A DNA stretch of 64,000 bases from Diplocarpon mali (GCA_024741835.1 JAENRP010000121.1:44162-108161), one strand, 5' to 3'; numbered from the stretch's first letter, positions 1 to 12,618 are shown. The notes: a model not told the origin generated them from the sequence alone. A program made the numbers and translations.

Positions 1-447
1 GAGACAACTGTAGTCCGTAGTTCCGATCGGCTGGCTTGGGGAAGTAGGGGATATCGTACTCCGGGGCTGATGTTATGACGCGATACCATACGACGCTGCC
101 ATGCGTTGCGATGCCTTGGGTGAACTTTTCCTCACGGCCCCCCCCGGAGGAGTTTGATACGAAGGGTCGCAGGGACAGCGAGACTCCATCACATCCTGAT
201 GCCGACTGACCCGACCTGACTCTGCTCTCCGGCCAGGAGTGGGCAGCCGGCGGTGACCACTCGGTGCGACCGTTCCATCCCGTATCCTCTCCCTCCTTGC
301 ACATGGCCTCTGCCATCTGGACCGCCGCAGAGCCTGCGCTCGTGGTGCGGGGTGCCTGCTCGGCCACTGTGCTGGGGCATCGGATCCGTCTGGTCGTCCC
401 GTCGGGTGAGGACATGTCGCGCTCTTCCTCTTCCCCCTCTGTCCTTC

Positions 448-545
448 TGTGCCTTGGTCCCTTGGTGCCTTGGTCCCTCTGTCCCTCTGTCCCTCTGTCC
501 CTCTGTCCCTCTGTCCCTCTCTCCCTTTGTCCCTTTGTCCATTCG
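448..545. repeat. CCCTCTGT-type tandem repeat
   Basis: Pyrimidine-rich tandem array built on an 8-bp unit CCCTCTGT, with diverged units (CCCTTTGT, CCTTGGT) at the edges. It creates repetitive R/D/G/T/E/Q open frames on the other strand, which are repeat artefacts. Confidence 0.8.
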
Positions 546-885
546 TCCCTTCTCTCCCCTCCTCCCCTCCTCCCCCTCTCTCCCCTCCCCCCCTCTCCCT
601 CAAACTAGATCCCCGCCTGGAAGCAATGCGCGGACCCCTCGCCTGCAGGGTCAAGAGCCGACAGATCTCCCGCAGACAGAGAGAAGGAGAGGCAAAGGCG
701 AACCGAGCCTGGCAAAAATCTGCCCCCCCCCCCAAGAGCGGGAGCCGAGGCCGAGGCCGAAGCCAACCCCGAGCCACGACGCGAGAACCCAGCCTCCCAG
801 AGGACGATCCGTCTCGCATCGGGCAGCACATGCCAAACGTGACTGACTCCGTGCCCTCCCTTCCTTCGCCCTGACTCTACCCTCT

Positions 886-926
886 TTGACGTGCCCCCTT
901 GACCCCCTTGACCCCCTTGACCCCCT
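886..926. repeat. TTGACCCCC short tandem repeat
   Basis: About four copies of a 9-bp unit, TTGACCCCC, in direct succession, the first copy diverged. Non-coding context. Confidence 0.8.
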
Positions 927-1689
927 CGGGTATGAACGGGGACGCCTCTCCAAACTGGACATGAGCGGGGGACGTGAACTGGCGCTGGCCATGAGAGCCC
1001 CGCCGGCCTGCTCCCGAGGATTTGGCTCACGGGTAGTCCGGCGGAAATCCGGCCGGCACACTCCCTGGTCGCCGGCCCCACCGACCCCACATTGAGCGCA
1101 CGTGAGAAGAGGGGTACGTGGACAGGAAGAGAGGCCCTTCGGCACGTGGTGTCGGCGTCGCTCCGAGGGAGAAATAAAACCCCCCCCAAAAGATTAAGAC
1201 GGGAGACGCGAGCGCCTGACTGTCTTGCGCTCCGCCGGTTCTCCTCCACGGGCTACCCTGGCTAGCTCTCCTCCCACGACCAAAGCTCCGGCTGGTGTCA
1301 CGAGGATCTCGCTCCGGCGGCCAACGGTTCGGCAAGGACCGGGGGAGGGGCTCTTCTGAAGGCCTCCGGGTCCTACGGAAGGGGCCAATCTCTCGACCGT
1401 CCCTCCCGGATGGAGGGTGAGGGATAAGCCCCGACATTGAAGCAGAGGAGGGGAGAGGAGCCAAGAAGCGAGGAAGAAGCGCAGAAGCGAAGAAGCGAAG
1501 AAGCGAAGAAGAAGAGGAGGCACGGGCAAATCCCACCGACTAGACTCGAGCACTCGAGCAAAGCCCATAGGAGACCCCCCCCCCTTTTCTTGGAGGCCAC
1601 GCTAATGCAGGGTTCGCGTGCCCTGCGACCGAGGTCCTCGGGCCGAAGGTAACGGACGTAGAGGGGAGAAGGAGAGGAGACCGGACACT

Positions 1690-1717
1690 GGAGAGAGAGA
1701 GAGAGAGAGAGAGAGGA
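1690..1717. repeat. (GA)n microsatellite
   Basis: Uninterrupted GA dinucleotide repeat of about 14 units. Confidence 0.9.
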
Positions 1718-3967
1718 GACGTCCCACGCGTGCGGCGGCTGTACTTGCCCCTTTGGGGTCAAGTGCTCGGCGGGGTGGGGGTGGCGTGGGGGTGAAGGAG
1801 TGAGGGGGGCTGCATCTCGGCGCCAAATCGACCCAGGCCTGTCGAGAGGTGCTCTGCTCTGCTCTGCTCTGCTCTGCTCGGCCGACCGCCGGGGAAGACC
1901 CACGTGAGCCCTCACGGCACGGGGTCTCTCTTTCCTCGGGTCGTGGCCTCGTCGATTTGTGCTGCGTTTCGCCCTCGCCGCTTCCTCTTTCTCTTTCCCC
2001 TTCCCTTCCCTTCCCCTCCCTTCCCCTCCCTCCGCCTCCCGCTCCTCGAGCTCTCGAAACCAGCCATCCGGGGGGAAGGCCCCTCCCCCCCCCCTTCTTC
2101 CCGGCAAGAGCCAGAGCACAAGCAGCCAGACCCGACCCGACTCTCTGGAACGGGGGGACGGGGGGCCGCTGGGAGCGGGGAGCGGGGAGCGGGGAACGGA
2201 GCCCGAGCGCCCCGCCCGCCCCGCCTGCCCCGCCCCGGCTCACCTTCCTCCCTCCAGCCTGTGGATGTCTCGGGGGCTCTTCGGCTGGGTAAGTGCTGTG
2301 CCGTGCCGTGCCGCGCTGTGCTGGTGTGTCTGATGTGTCGGATGTGTCTGGCGAGGTCGATATTCTGCTCCGTGACGGGGCGTGGAATCCAACGAGGACG
2401 AGGCGGTGTAGCGGGGCGTCGCGTCGACTCCCCTCCCGTCCTGTCGCGTCGCGTCGCGTCCGGGAACGCGGGGTGCGCACGCTTAGCCGCGTGCGGCGCG
2501 CGTCGACGACGACCACGGGGCAGGAGGGCAGAGTCGACGTCCAGGTTGCCGATCCACGTCCCAAGCTGGGGGGGGGTGGGGGGAGGCGGGAGATCCCCGG
2601 CGCTGCTCTGGGTGGCTCTTGTTTGGATTCTTGTTCGGGTTCGCGCTTGTGGCTGTGGGTGTTGCTGTGGGTGTTGCTGTGGCTATGGCTGTGGCTGTGG
2701 CTGTGGCGAGGCACGTCTCGGCCGCGGCCTGCCTCTGTCGCGGTGTGCAGCTGCGGGATTCTGCCACGCGGCGACCCTGCGATCCGACGGCTCTACGGCT
2801 CTACCACCCGACAGCCCGCCCCCGCCTCCACGACGGGGCGCCTGTGCTATGCTGCGCTGCGCTGCCTCTGCATTCCTCGCGCGCTGGGCTGAGACACCGA
2901 TTGAGGGGGGGGGGGAGAGATCTGGACTGAGATCTGGACTGAGATCGGGATCTGCTACGAGGTCTGCCCCCGCACCGCCGATGGGGGGTCCGCGGCGCTC
3001 TCAGAGACAAAGATGGGCGGGCGAGACATGATCCGCGGTGTCTGGTTCGGCGTGGCGCACCCCTCGCCGCGAGACCGCCGAGAGATCTGGGCGGGCGGCG
3101 GCCGGGCGAGCCGCTCGCCTCGAGAGACGCGCGCGCGCTGCCGTCGCTCGGCCTCCTCTACACCCCGCCGCGTCGACGACGCCCATCGCACGAGAACCAT
3201 CGGGGGTCTCTTGGGTGCGATCGCGGGCGCGCGTCCGGCATCCGTTCTTCGCAGCTGACTTTCTCCCTGGTGTCTGGGGTCTGCTTTCGGGTTCCCGGAG
3301 GGGCAGGCGGTTGGATCGCGGGTGAGGTGAGGGATGAGGAGATGCCCATGGACCGGGTCAGTGCTCCGGATCAATCCCACACGCAAGTCAACCACAGCCC
3401 AACCTGAGCCAGGCCAACCTCCCTTGCCGCTCTCCACTCCTCTCTCTCCCCCTCTCGTCCATCAACCCAAGCAGGCCCCGTCCCCCTCTCGGATCCAGAG
3501 ACGCCGGCCAAGCGCGCCGGGCCGCGAGCCCGGATCCAAGGCAGAGCTGCCATCCCCGGGTGCCCGGCGCCTCTCCCGCCGCGGCGTGGGCAGCCTCGCG
3601 GCCCTACGGTCACGCCACGGACGCGCAAGAGCTCCCGGATAGACTCCCGGCCCGTCCGGTCCGGGGCGCCCGGGCCGTCGTCGTGGCTCGGCTCGACCCT
3701 GCTCCGCCGCCGCGACCGGTCTGGATGTAGACTCGCAACGCCCAAACCGAACCGCGCCGTGGTCGGGGTGGGTGCGAGCGGCCGAGGCGGGACCGCACCG
3801 CTCTGGAGCCGGCGTGAACCCGAACCTGGTCTGCCGTCGGCGCCATGCGAGAGGCCCTCGGAGGGGCCTGGGTGCGGGCGGTGCAGGCTCGCCGGCTCCC
3901 GATCCGCGGAGGGGGTCTTGTTTTTCTTGGTCCGTGTATATGAGTAGTATCTTCTTTATATATATTG

Positions 3968-4230
3968 AAAATAACATTAGTTTTTCGTCTATGCGCACTT
4001 CGCGGTGATTCTAAAGGGTTCGGTTTACTAGGTACTTATATAAGGGGTATATCCAATGATAAAAGAATATTAATTCGCTGCTATTAGTATTTAAAGATCA
4101 AGAGATTCAATATAGAGCTTATATTCAATATACCTATCCTTAAGATAATATTAAAGGAATCATATAAAGCAGCATTGCCAAGTATTTAGCATTCTTAGGT
4201 CTACGCATAGACGAGAAACTAATATTATTT
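3968..4230. repeat. AT-rich island with a 27-bp inverted repeat
   Basis: An abrupt AT-rich patch of about 400 bp (roughly 3,940-4,350) sits inside GC-rich DNA. The arm at 3968-3994 and the reverse complement of 4204-4230 agree at 25 of 27 positions. Both differences are C/T transitions. The loop is about 209 bp and has stops in all the frames I checked. The layout fits a small non-autonomous transposon remnant (MITE-like) or a relic altered by repeat-induced point mutation. I could not define target-site duplications or a transposase. A foldback RNA is possible but nothing else supports it. Confidence 0.55.
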
Positions 4231-4294
4231 ACCCTTGGTACGAAGTATATAGGGTGTCTATCGGGTATCTATGGGGTATCTGTACAAGGAACGT

Positions 4295-4345
4295 GTATAG
4301 AGTCTGTATAGAGTCTATATAGAGTCTGTAGAGTCTGTAGAGTAT
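4295..4345. repeat. TAGAGTCTG-type tandem repeat
   Basis: Five imperfect units of TAGAGTCTG or TATAGAGTCTG in a row, at the right edge of the AT-rich island. Confidence 0.75.
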
Positions 4346-6141
4346 CTCTATGCAGTCAGTGCTTATCCGCAGCCTCTGCATGCATGCAATCTGCAAATCC
4401 GCGCGGGTAAATGTTCCCTGTGCGAGACATCTCGGGAGCCTTCCGTCGGCCTCTACCGCAGGCCCGTCAGCCGGGGACACGCCACCCTGATCCCGCGCGC
4501 AGGTTCTCCCCTCCTCGCGGCCGTCATGATCCTCATCATGCAGTCCCTCGCCGGCAGGTCGCCTCTCCCCGCTCCTCTATCGCCGACGGCTCGATCTCAT
4601 CGGAAATCCGCGCCCTCTCTCACCCCGCGCGCCCCCAGCCAGGGCGGAGGGCCCCCCACACCACGCCGCCGCGGACGCGCTCCGAGATTGCAAAGACCGT
4701 TACCGACAGCGAGGACCCGGGGAGAGGCGGCCAGGATCGGGTCGGGGGATCAGGCCAGGCCGCCCGCGCCCGCCACCGCGCACGGGTCTCGCAAGTATTC
4801 CAGAAGACCGGGGGGGTGGGAGGAGAAGGTCGTCTCCTTGATTTTTGATCATTTTCTGCCGAGAGACACACATTTCGTCAGGGGAGGTCGCAGGAGCGAA
4901 AAAAAAAGATCAAGGAAGAGGAAAAGAGAGGACCCTGGGCGTACCCGCTTCCCGCCTCCCGCCGCCCGCCTCTCGCTTCCGGCGAGCAGGGAGCAACCCC
5001 CCTCCCCCCTTTTCCGAGTGGAACACCATCCGGACGCCAGAACGCATCTCCCTGCTCTGGACCCTGAAACGGACGAAGATGCGGCCCTATCGGATCACCT
5101 GCTGTGCAGGGTCGCGGCTAAAGTCGAAGCAGGCGCCATACCACTTGGTGCCGGAGGACGTCGTACTTCGAGGGACGTAGTGTATGAGGAAGCAATGCAG
5201 TGCACTCTGCACTGTAATGTGGTGTAGAGTCACGTCATGCCATGCAATCATATCATGCATGTGATATTATGCAGGAACATGTCTGCCGCGAACAGATAAA
5301 AGTGAGAGAGAGAGATGGGGTGAGGAGAGGGGAGAAACGCCTCTCTTGATGTTCCAGCTCCCCCGATTGGCAGCTCGCATCGGCTTACCTGACCCATCGA
5401 TTCACGTGCCCTCTGTCTATCCACATGTCCAATCCACTCCATTCCACCCCACTCCTTTCCACTCCACTCCACTCATCCCTTTTCCGCGCGCGAACCCACC
5501 CCCTCCCCCCTCGCATGCACCCCCCACCTTGACGTGAACCCCTGCCCCCAGCGCCCGACTCCCCCCCCCACCGGCCACCCAATGAGCGCGCATGGATATC
5601 GGCAGGTCAGCCACGAGTCTGGACCGGTCGACGGAAGTCTTCGAAGAAAATCACCTCGCGCGGGTAAGGATCGGGAGGCCCTGGGCCAAGCCGGCGCCGA
5701 GTAGCGAGCCGCGAATGAGAGGGGAGGGCGAGGGATGCACGTGCGCGTGCATGTGCATGTGTGGTGGGGCGCGGTGTTATGTAATATGGGCTGGGCAGGT
5801 GACGGGCGTCTTCTGGGCGCGTTGGGTTCGCGTCTCGTGATGGGACGGGACGGTGGGATAGGGCGAGATGAGATATGATGAGATCGGCTCTTGCCTCCCG
5901 GGTAAGCCGGCCTCGTCTCCCGCGCCCGGGGATGGGGGGGGGGGGATGGGCTGCGCTGCGTCGGTGACGAGAGATCATGAGATGTGAGGAGATTTCGAGG
6001 ACGGGGGTACGGGACGAGGACGAGCAGAGCATACTCGAGATCCTTCAAGGGGGGGCGTGGTTCATGGTGGGTTTGCAAGGTTGAATAGGTTTGGCTTCTT
6101 GTGGTGCCTGTAAGGCCAGTGATCAAGTATTGCCTACTCTG

Positions 6142-6210
6142 ATTTTCCTTTCTTTTTTTTTCTTTTTTTTTCTTTCTTTTTTTCCTTTTTTCCTTTTCTT
6201 TTTTCCCCCC
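6142..6210. repeat. T-rich polypyrimidine tract
   Basis: Roughly 70 bp of almost pure T/C on the + strand, mainly TTTTTTTTC blocks. Polypyrimidine tracts are common in fungal core promoters, but no gene follows that I can support. Confidence 0.7.
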
Positions 6211-9200
6211 GTCGCCAGCGGTGGATCGAGAGACCCACTAGAACCCACCAGGAGAGTCGGAAAACCTCCAGCTATCCAAAGTAAGCGCACACTTCGAGCC
6301 GTGCAGAAGAGTATTTCCTGCTGGGGGGGTTCTTTTTTCTCAGTCTCGAAAGTTGGTAGATGGTACACCTGATAGTTTTCCAGCCACACGGGTTCTAGAG
6401 TTTGGATTTTGCAGCTGACATTACGGTAGAGTATGCAGAGGGAGGATTTCGATCCACCGTCTGTATGCGGGAGTGAAAAGGAAGATGAAAATGTGAAAAG
6501 AAATTCCACAAAAAAGAAAAACCAGGGCTTGTCCCTTTATTCCAGGGGCCTGCAAAATCTAGGCGTATCCATCAGGCGCAGAAAAGACACTGACTACACC
6601 GGAAAAGAAAATCATCTACCTGGTCGTAGGCCGAACATACACCACATAAAGGTATAGTGTAAGCTTGCACACCCATATCCAAGCCTCTCTGCAAACAACG
6701 CTACAGTGGTATTTGTTCGGCCTGCGGGGGAGAAGGGCCGGGAAGCCGGGAGCCTTGGCAGATCAGTCGTGGAAAAGAAAAGAAGAGTGAATAGTGTTGC
6801 GTGCGCCCGCTTCCTGGCTCGCAAAAGGTCTTCCCAGCTACGACTTGTTCTTCCTCTCGCTGCGGTGCGGAGAAAACAGAGGAATGAGAAGACGATGCCC
6901 TACCCCAGGATGAGCCGCGAGGCGAAGAAGACGAGGCACGAGCCCGAACCCGAACCCGCGGTTCCCGTCCCTCTGCGCGGGCCAAGCCAGCGGGAGATCT
7001 TCCGCCTATCAGGACTTGGTCCCGGATCGGGTCTGAGTCTCCTGGTTGGTTCGCTTGCGCGCGGGAGAGCCTCGCGTCCTGACAAGCTGCGCTCCCCGTC
7101 CCGGCCGAACGGTTCCGAAGCCCAGTGCGGGTACCCAGCTGGACACCCTTGAAGGGCAGAAGTCAACAAAAGGAGGGGCCAGAGGCGGGCGTGGGGGGCT
7201 CGACGAACCGACGGATGGATGCTCTTTCGTCCGCTGCAGATGTCCAACGAGGCTGTGTGCGTTCGGGCATGGGACGATACGGCGGCCTAGCCCTTCGCAA
7301 CAGCGCAACTCCGAGTACGTGCCGCCTCCCCAGGTACGAGGGGAGTGATTCATACAACGCAATGCAGCGCAGTGCGGTTGGAAATCCGCTCACGCAGCGC
7401 GGGAGTCGCGGGTCGGTTGATCACATCGCGATCCGAGGCCGTGTCAGCTACTCATATCACAGAAGAAATTCCCTCTCGGCCGCGAGGCTGAACAGACCGG
7501 GTGAACTTCATACATGGAGACGGGCGCACAGGGGCGGTGCTGTTGGTGCTTGTGCGGTCGCCGTAACCCAGCCGCGGGTCCGATTTCGAGCCCCTCTGCC
7601 TCGACTGCTGTACTCGACTCGTGCATCGTCACACAGTTACTCGCGATTCTCGCTGGGCTGCTAATGTGGACATGCTCGAGACGGAGCTCCCAGGGAAATC
7701 CTCTCACACCGCCGACGCTGAGCAAGGGCATGCGGCAGAACACAAGAGGGAGAGAGCGCAATTGATGTGGGATGTGTGTACGAGTTGGTAGCAATATTCT
7801 GCCACCCGGCCCCGCCTCCCCCCCCCCGCCGACTCAGCATCAGGCGGTGTGAAAGATTTTCCCCTGGGACCTCCGTTACCATGACCAAGCAAGAAAACCC
7901 TCCTGCCCCCGGGAATGGATCAAGACGGGTCACGCTGGCAGGCCGCGGAGGAAAAGCGGGTACATGGTTCTGGGGAGGAAAGTCAGCCGAGGAGAGGAGA
8001 TTCTCCGCTGGGGACGGAGGGGGAGAGGAAGGGCAGGATGGGGAGAGCGAGGCATCAGATGTCGGGTGGCAGGTGTACATGGCCCCTCCGACGAACCCGT
8101 TCCCCGCGAGCCAGCAACCGCCCCGGACCACGAAGGGAGGGGAGGAAGGCGAGCGGAGGGGAGGTCAAGTCAACAATAATAGACCAGCCTGGAATAGCCG
8201 AGCACGAGCGAGGGGGCAGAGCGTGCACTTTTGCCTCCCGGATCCCCTTCACCGCCACGCCGTCCGATGCGGTGCGGTGCGAGCAGATCTCACCTCCACT
8301 CCCCGTTCCGCTCCCCGTCTTCCCCCCCACACATCCGATGGGGCCTCTTTGGATGTCGAATGTGCCCTATCACTCGATTGGAGCTGTGCGTGCGAGTAAT
8401 CGAGCTGACGGCATCGCTGGCGTTGGGTACAAATATCTAGTCATACGGGAGTGGGGGGTTCCCGGTGCTGGAGTGATCAAATTCATGTCAAGGTGGAGAC
8501 GGCGCGCCCTTCCCGGAAGAGATAGTTGACCAGGGAAAGACAGCATCGCGAAGAAGCAAAGAGAGGACATCACGTTTCTCGTCGGGAAGCGGTGTAGCCG
8601 GCCACGGCAAAACCCGCGCGCCGTGGCAGAAGGGCAGAGCGCTCCGACCAGCCGTGAGGCACGCCTCGTGGACAGATAGGTTCTTGGCTTTCTCCCCAGG
8701 ACGATGTTGGTATCATACCGAAAACCGCGCAATCCCCCGGCCCGACCGGGGCATCTGTTCATGGCCTGGGAGATCTTTTCGCGCTACCTGGGATCTCGCG
8801 ATGCGTTGCCCTCCGGCGAGAAGAGGACGTACGAGACTCATCGCACCACCTGGGTCTGGGGTAGAGTGGCTTCGTGTGTTCCTCCTACATACTGTGCCCG
8901 GTTTAGACTGGTCCGAACATCGTTGCCAGGGGAGGATCGGGGTTGGTACTCTGGGGTTCTGATTTTGACTCTGCATCTTTTGTTTTTATTTTTATTTTAT
9001 TTTTCCTCTCGTCTTTTCGACTCTCGAGCGTGGTGGATCGGAAGCAGGGCAGACATCGATCCGGTAGGGATTCGGCCGTATTTTTCTATCAAAAGCAAGG
9101 GAGGCAAGCTGGACGCGTCGGGATCCGGAGAAGCTCCTCGAATCTCCAGCTTAATATCAGCCGAGTCATATCTACCCTCTCCCTCTCGGAAATAGCTGCC

Positions 9201-9926
9201 TCCGTATCCTGCGTCTCGGACGAGCCTTCTCGTCGTTGACTAGACGGAGCATCTCTATGCAAATTACCAGCTTGGATGTTTCATTTTGAAAAATACGATT
9301 TGTGGGGGCTCGGGTTCTTGAGCGTGCTCGGAACCAAACAGACGGGAGTGCCGTTTGACACTGATTGAGAATGCCACGGCGGCGGTACCCTCATTCTATT
9401 CCCGACTTCAGATAGACATGGAAATCCTCCCGCGGGATGACCCTCCAGCTCGCTGGGGTGGTGCGTACGCGGCTTGCTACTGACGGCAGCTGGTTCGGTC
9501 AATCCACGTCGGCGATATGTTGGCGATTATTTCGAGGGGGCACCACTATTCATACTATTCTCGAGACTACAGGTCGGGCTCGAGAGCATCGCGGGAGATG
9601 TGGCGCGGGTCATTCCATAGTTCCCAGAGAAGTAGCTGAGCCTAAGCTTTGGACCTGGTCAGCCTGGAGGTGATTCCTCTTCGGTCGGATACTGTGTCGT
9701 ATATTTATCACTTGCTGGTGCTCTAAAAATTGTATCAAGCCCCTGGGAGCATCAGTGACGCCATAGGGACTGCTTCTCGATAGCTACATCGCTTCGGTCC
9801 ATGCCCAACCACGAGGCGCTCTAACCCGATCCGCGGACCTTCTTCATTAGACCCATCCGAGATCCTGCGCGGGGGAGGGGGCGGGGCAGGAGACGCGGAT
9901 GGAAAGCTGGTGTCCGCCTTTGGCAA

Positions 9927-10330
9927 TAGGGACCGGCCGTGGGGAGATCGGCAGGGACGACTCGATAAATCACGAGGTCCGTGACCCGAGTAATTATAGA
10001 GGGAGAGATTAGAAGAATATCCATCGGGTTGGATTTGGATGTCCGGTCATAGGGACCGGCCGGGAACAGCCTTTCCAACGCGGCAGGCACGGGCGACTCA
10101 NNNNNNNNNNNNNNNNNNNNNNNNNNNNNNNNNNNNNNNNNNNNNNNNNNNNNNNNNNNNNNNNNNNNNNNNNNNNNNNNNNNNNNNNNNNNNNNNNNNA
10201 GGCGGTGAGCTCGGTAATTATAGAGTGATCGGGGCAAGAGAATACATCGGGCTGGTGGTGACAGGGACCGACGGCGCCCGGCAGGGACGAGACCATAAAT
10301 CGCAAGCACCGTGACCGTAATAATAGTAAG
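9927..10330. repeat. Degenerate tandem repeat of about 120 bp spanning an assembly gap
   Basis: A block beginning AGGGACCGGCCG recurs near 9928, 10051 and 10262 (there as AGGGACCGACGG). Each copy is followed by a CGGCAGG.ACG motif and, in at least two copies, by AATTATAGAG or a related string and an ATCCATCGGG/ATACATCGGG motif. Copies differ by many substitutions and indels. The assembly gap falls inside the second copy, which suggests the gap was caused by the repeat. Confidence 0.6.
10101..10199. other. Assembly gap (99 N)
   Basis: Run of undetermined bases. The true length is unknown. It lies inside the degenerate tandem repeat. Confidence 0.99.
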
Positions 10331-10589
10331 AATAAAGTCGCCATCATCATCGCCAAACGTCGGTGTGCCTCCCGCAGGGATTGGGTTATTTGCAACGCGG
10401 CGGGCAGGGATCGGACCATCCATCACCGCGTCGGCCAGCGGGAGAACGAGGGCGCAGAAGAAATCAAAAATAATCCGCGAAAAGACTGAGCAGGATAAAA
10501 TCACACGGCGAACGAGGTTGGAAGGTACCCAGTTGACGACCTCGAATGCTGGAGACACAGGAGAGCCAGACATCCATCGGACCATTCAC

Positions 10590-10674
10590 GGATCGAGGGG
10601 GATCGAACCCGCCCACCTTCCCCCCGGCCTTGCGACGTCGCGGCCTTCACTCAGCACACCACTACGCGAATCCT
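10590..10674 (-). tRNA. tRNA-like sequence, probably degenerate
   Basis: On the minus strand this has a T-arm/B-box core, GGGTTCGATCCCC, and upstream an A-box-like TAGTGGTGTGCTGAG. The last bases (CGATCC) pair partly with a GGATTCG start (about 5 of 7 positions). The central part contains GGCC..GGCC flanking a GC-rich palindrome and does not give a clean 5-bp anticodon stem with a 7-nt loop. I therefore cannot assign an anticodon. It could be an intron-containing tRNA, a tRNA pseudogene or the head of a tRNA-derived SINE. Confidence 0.3.
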
Positions 10675-11845
10675 CCCGCTGCTGGCCAGCCGGACGCCCG
10701 ACGAGGACTCGTACTCGACTCGTAGCACTCGGATGACCTGACCAGCCGGCTGATCAGTACCGTGTCTGGCGGGGGGGGGGAGATACGAGATCAGCTTGGT
10801 TTCTGGGCCCCCGCGCATATGTTTGTTTCGGTTTGAGAATGCGAAGCGGAGACGTCGCGCGGCGCGACCCGGACCGTCCGCTCGGGCTCTCCCGCTCCCG
10901 CTCTTGCTTGTTTCTCTCGCCCGGCCTGGGTATCGCGCTCTCGGGGTTCGTTGCATCCTGTCGGGCCCTGGACGAGGCACTTCGTATTGCATACGTCGAC
11001 ACCCTCCCCGTGTGGTGTTTCCGGTGTTGGGGGCAAGGTATCCGGGGCTGAGCCAGGCTGGATGAGCTGGCGAGGGAGCAGATGCGCGGGGCTGGGGGCT
11101 ATGGCGCTTGGGCGGCGAGGAGCCACGATCGGGACACGACATACGACATGCCTGTGTGGGGGAAGAAGAGGTCAGTTTCCAATCCAGGCGGACTCTGCCC
11201 GAAAGAATTCATCAGGAGACGCGTATCCGGGGAGCGTGGGGAGCTGCCCCCGGGTTTGGCGGGTGGGGGATAGGGGATGGGGCCAAGACAAGGGTCCAGC
11301 GGCCAGCCGCCCGCACGATCCGTCTCTCTCCCTCCCCCGTGCTCGTGGCGCAAGCGACGCGCATCGTGGTGTTTGTTACAACTGACAACTGACAACCGAC
11401 AACCGACAGCCGGCACCCGACGTGGAGATCTGGTACGACCGCCGGCAGGCAAATCAGATCGAGTTGGGCCCATCACACCACATCGGCATCGCATCACACT
11501 GCATCTCGCCCCGCCTCGCGGAACCGCACGAGCAACATCCGCCGCGGGAGCTCCGTCCGATGCCGATGCGCCTGGCACCCGACTACGGTCCGAACACCAT
11601 CCCGCCCCGGATCTCCGCGGGACGGTGACTCCCCGATACTCCTGCCTCTGCCTCTGCCTCGCCGCAGCAGCGCAGAACCGCGTCGCGGCATCGATCCGCG
11701 TCTTCCTCGGGACGTGAGATGCCTCCGCCGTGTAGGGATGGGTCGGTGAATCTACGTCGGGGGGGGGGGGGATCAAATCGCTAGAGTCACCGGCGCTGAA
11801 GCCACGGAGGAACCAACGTCGTGGCCGAGTCTTGTGCACCTGGGT

Positions 11846-11945
11846 TGTGTGATGGAGCGTGACTTTTGCATTATCTACTTATGTAACGTATTATATAATA
11901 GGCTGTGTAATAGAGCGTGACTTCTGCATCATCCACTTATACAAC
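11846..11945. repeat. Imperfect tandem duplication with transition-only differences
   Basis: Two copies with a period of about 58 bp: the first from about 11846, the second from about 11904. Over about 40 aligned bases the copies differ at about seven positions, and every difference is G/A or C/T. That pattern is expected from repeat-induced point mutation or cytosine deamination. The spacer is AT-rich. Confidence 0.65.
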
Positions 11946-12135
11946 TTCGTGTGTAGTATGCTGCACTAGTCAGACCTGCCCACCCATAGCAGCCCCCTTC
12001 CTACCAACCAATCCCCTACTGACGAGCACAAGCACCCCCAAGTCAACAGACAAGAAGACGACGACCTTCTCCCAAGGTGCAGCTACCCTGCGCTCGAGAA
12101 GGCGCTGCTCGGGTGCCTCAGCCTTGACATTTGCA

Positions 12136-12158
12136 TCTCTCTCTCTCTCTCTCTCTCG
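12136..12158. repeat. (CT)n microsatellite
   Basis: CT dinucleotide run of about 11 units. Confidence 0.9.
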
Positions 12159-12566
12159 GACGTAGTAGCTTCACAAGGCCCGAACCATCCTACCAAGCCA
12201 TCATATCTCCCAGTCCACCCTCGAGCAACGACAACCCTCCGAGACTCACGCGCGAAAGCACGAGGCAAACACGTCGAGTTGACCGTCCGCTACCGCCACG
12301 TAGCCGGGAGCCGCACGTGACCCTCCCGCGGACGTCGACACAAGACAGCCCGCCGCCTGCGGACTTGGCACACCAGATACTGCGAGAGACTCCCAGACGC
12401 ATGAGCAAGCAGCGCGTCTGTCGTGCTTTGTCTTCTTTTGCCGGTGAGATCGGCTGTCGAGTCGGGAGAGGGATGCGTCTCTTTCCTCGAGGGGGTCGGG
12501 TATTTCGGGTCAGGTGATGATTACTTGGGGTAGAGATCTAGCATATTTACAAGTGTGTACATATGC

Positions 12567-12614
<48 letters not shown>
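12567..12614. repeat. (GT)n-(GA)n compound microsatellite
   Basis: About eight GT units followed directly by about sixteen GA units. Confidence 0.9.

Positions 12615-12618
<4 letters not shown>

Larger units (their letters stand above)
1..3940. other. GC-rich low-complexity region without a supportable gene
   Basis: Strongly GC-rich DNA with runs of C or G, polypyrimidine tracts and short tandem repeats. Many long open frames overlap here on both strands, as expected in GC-rich DNA where stops are rare. Their translations are dominated by R, P, G, S and show no recognisable domain, no splice-consistent continuation and no hydrophobic core. I see no gene that I can support. It may be a long regulatory or untranslated region, or an unusual compositional segment. 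Confidence 0.6.

Noticed and set aside
1602..2714. 370-codon open frame on the minus strand in the GC-rich desert, with overlapping long frames on the plus strand
   Set aside because: Translation is repeat-derived (HSHSHSH, SLSLSLS, GGGG, KRKR) and competes with equally long frames on the other strand. Explained by GC content and simple repeats.
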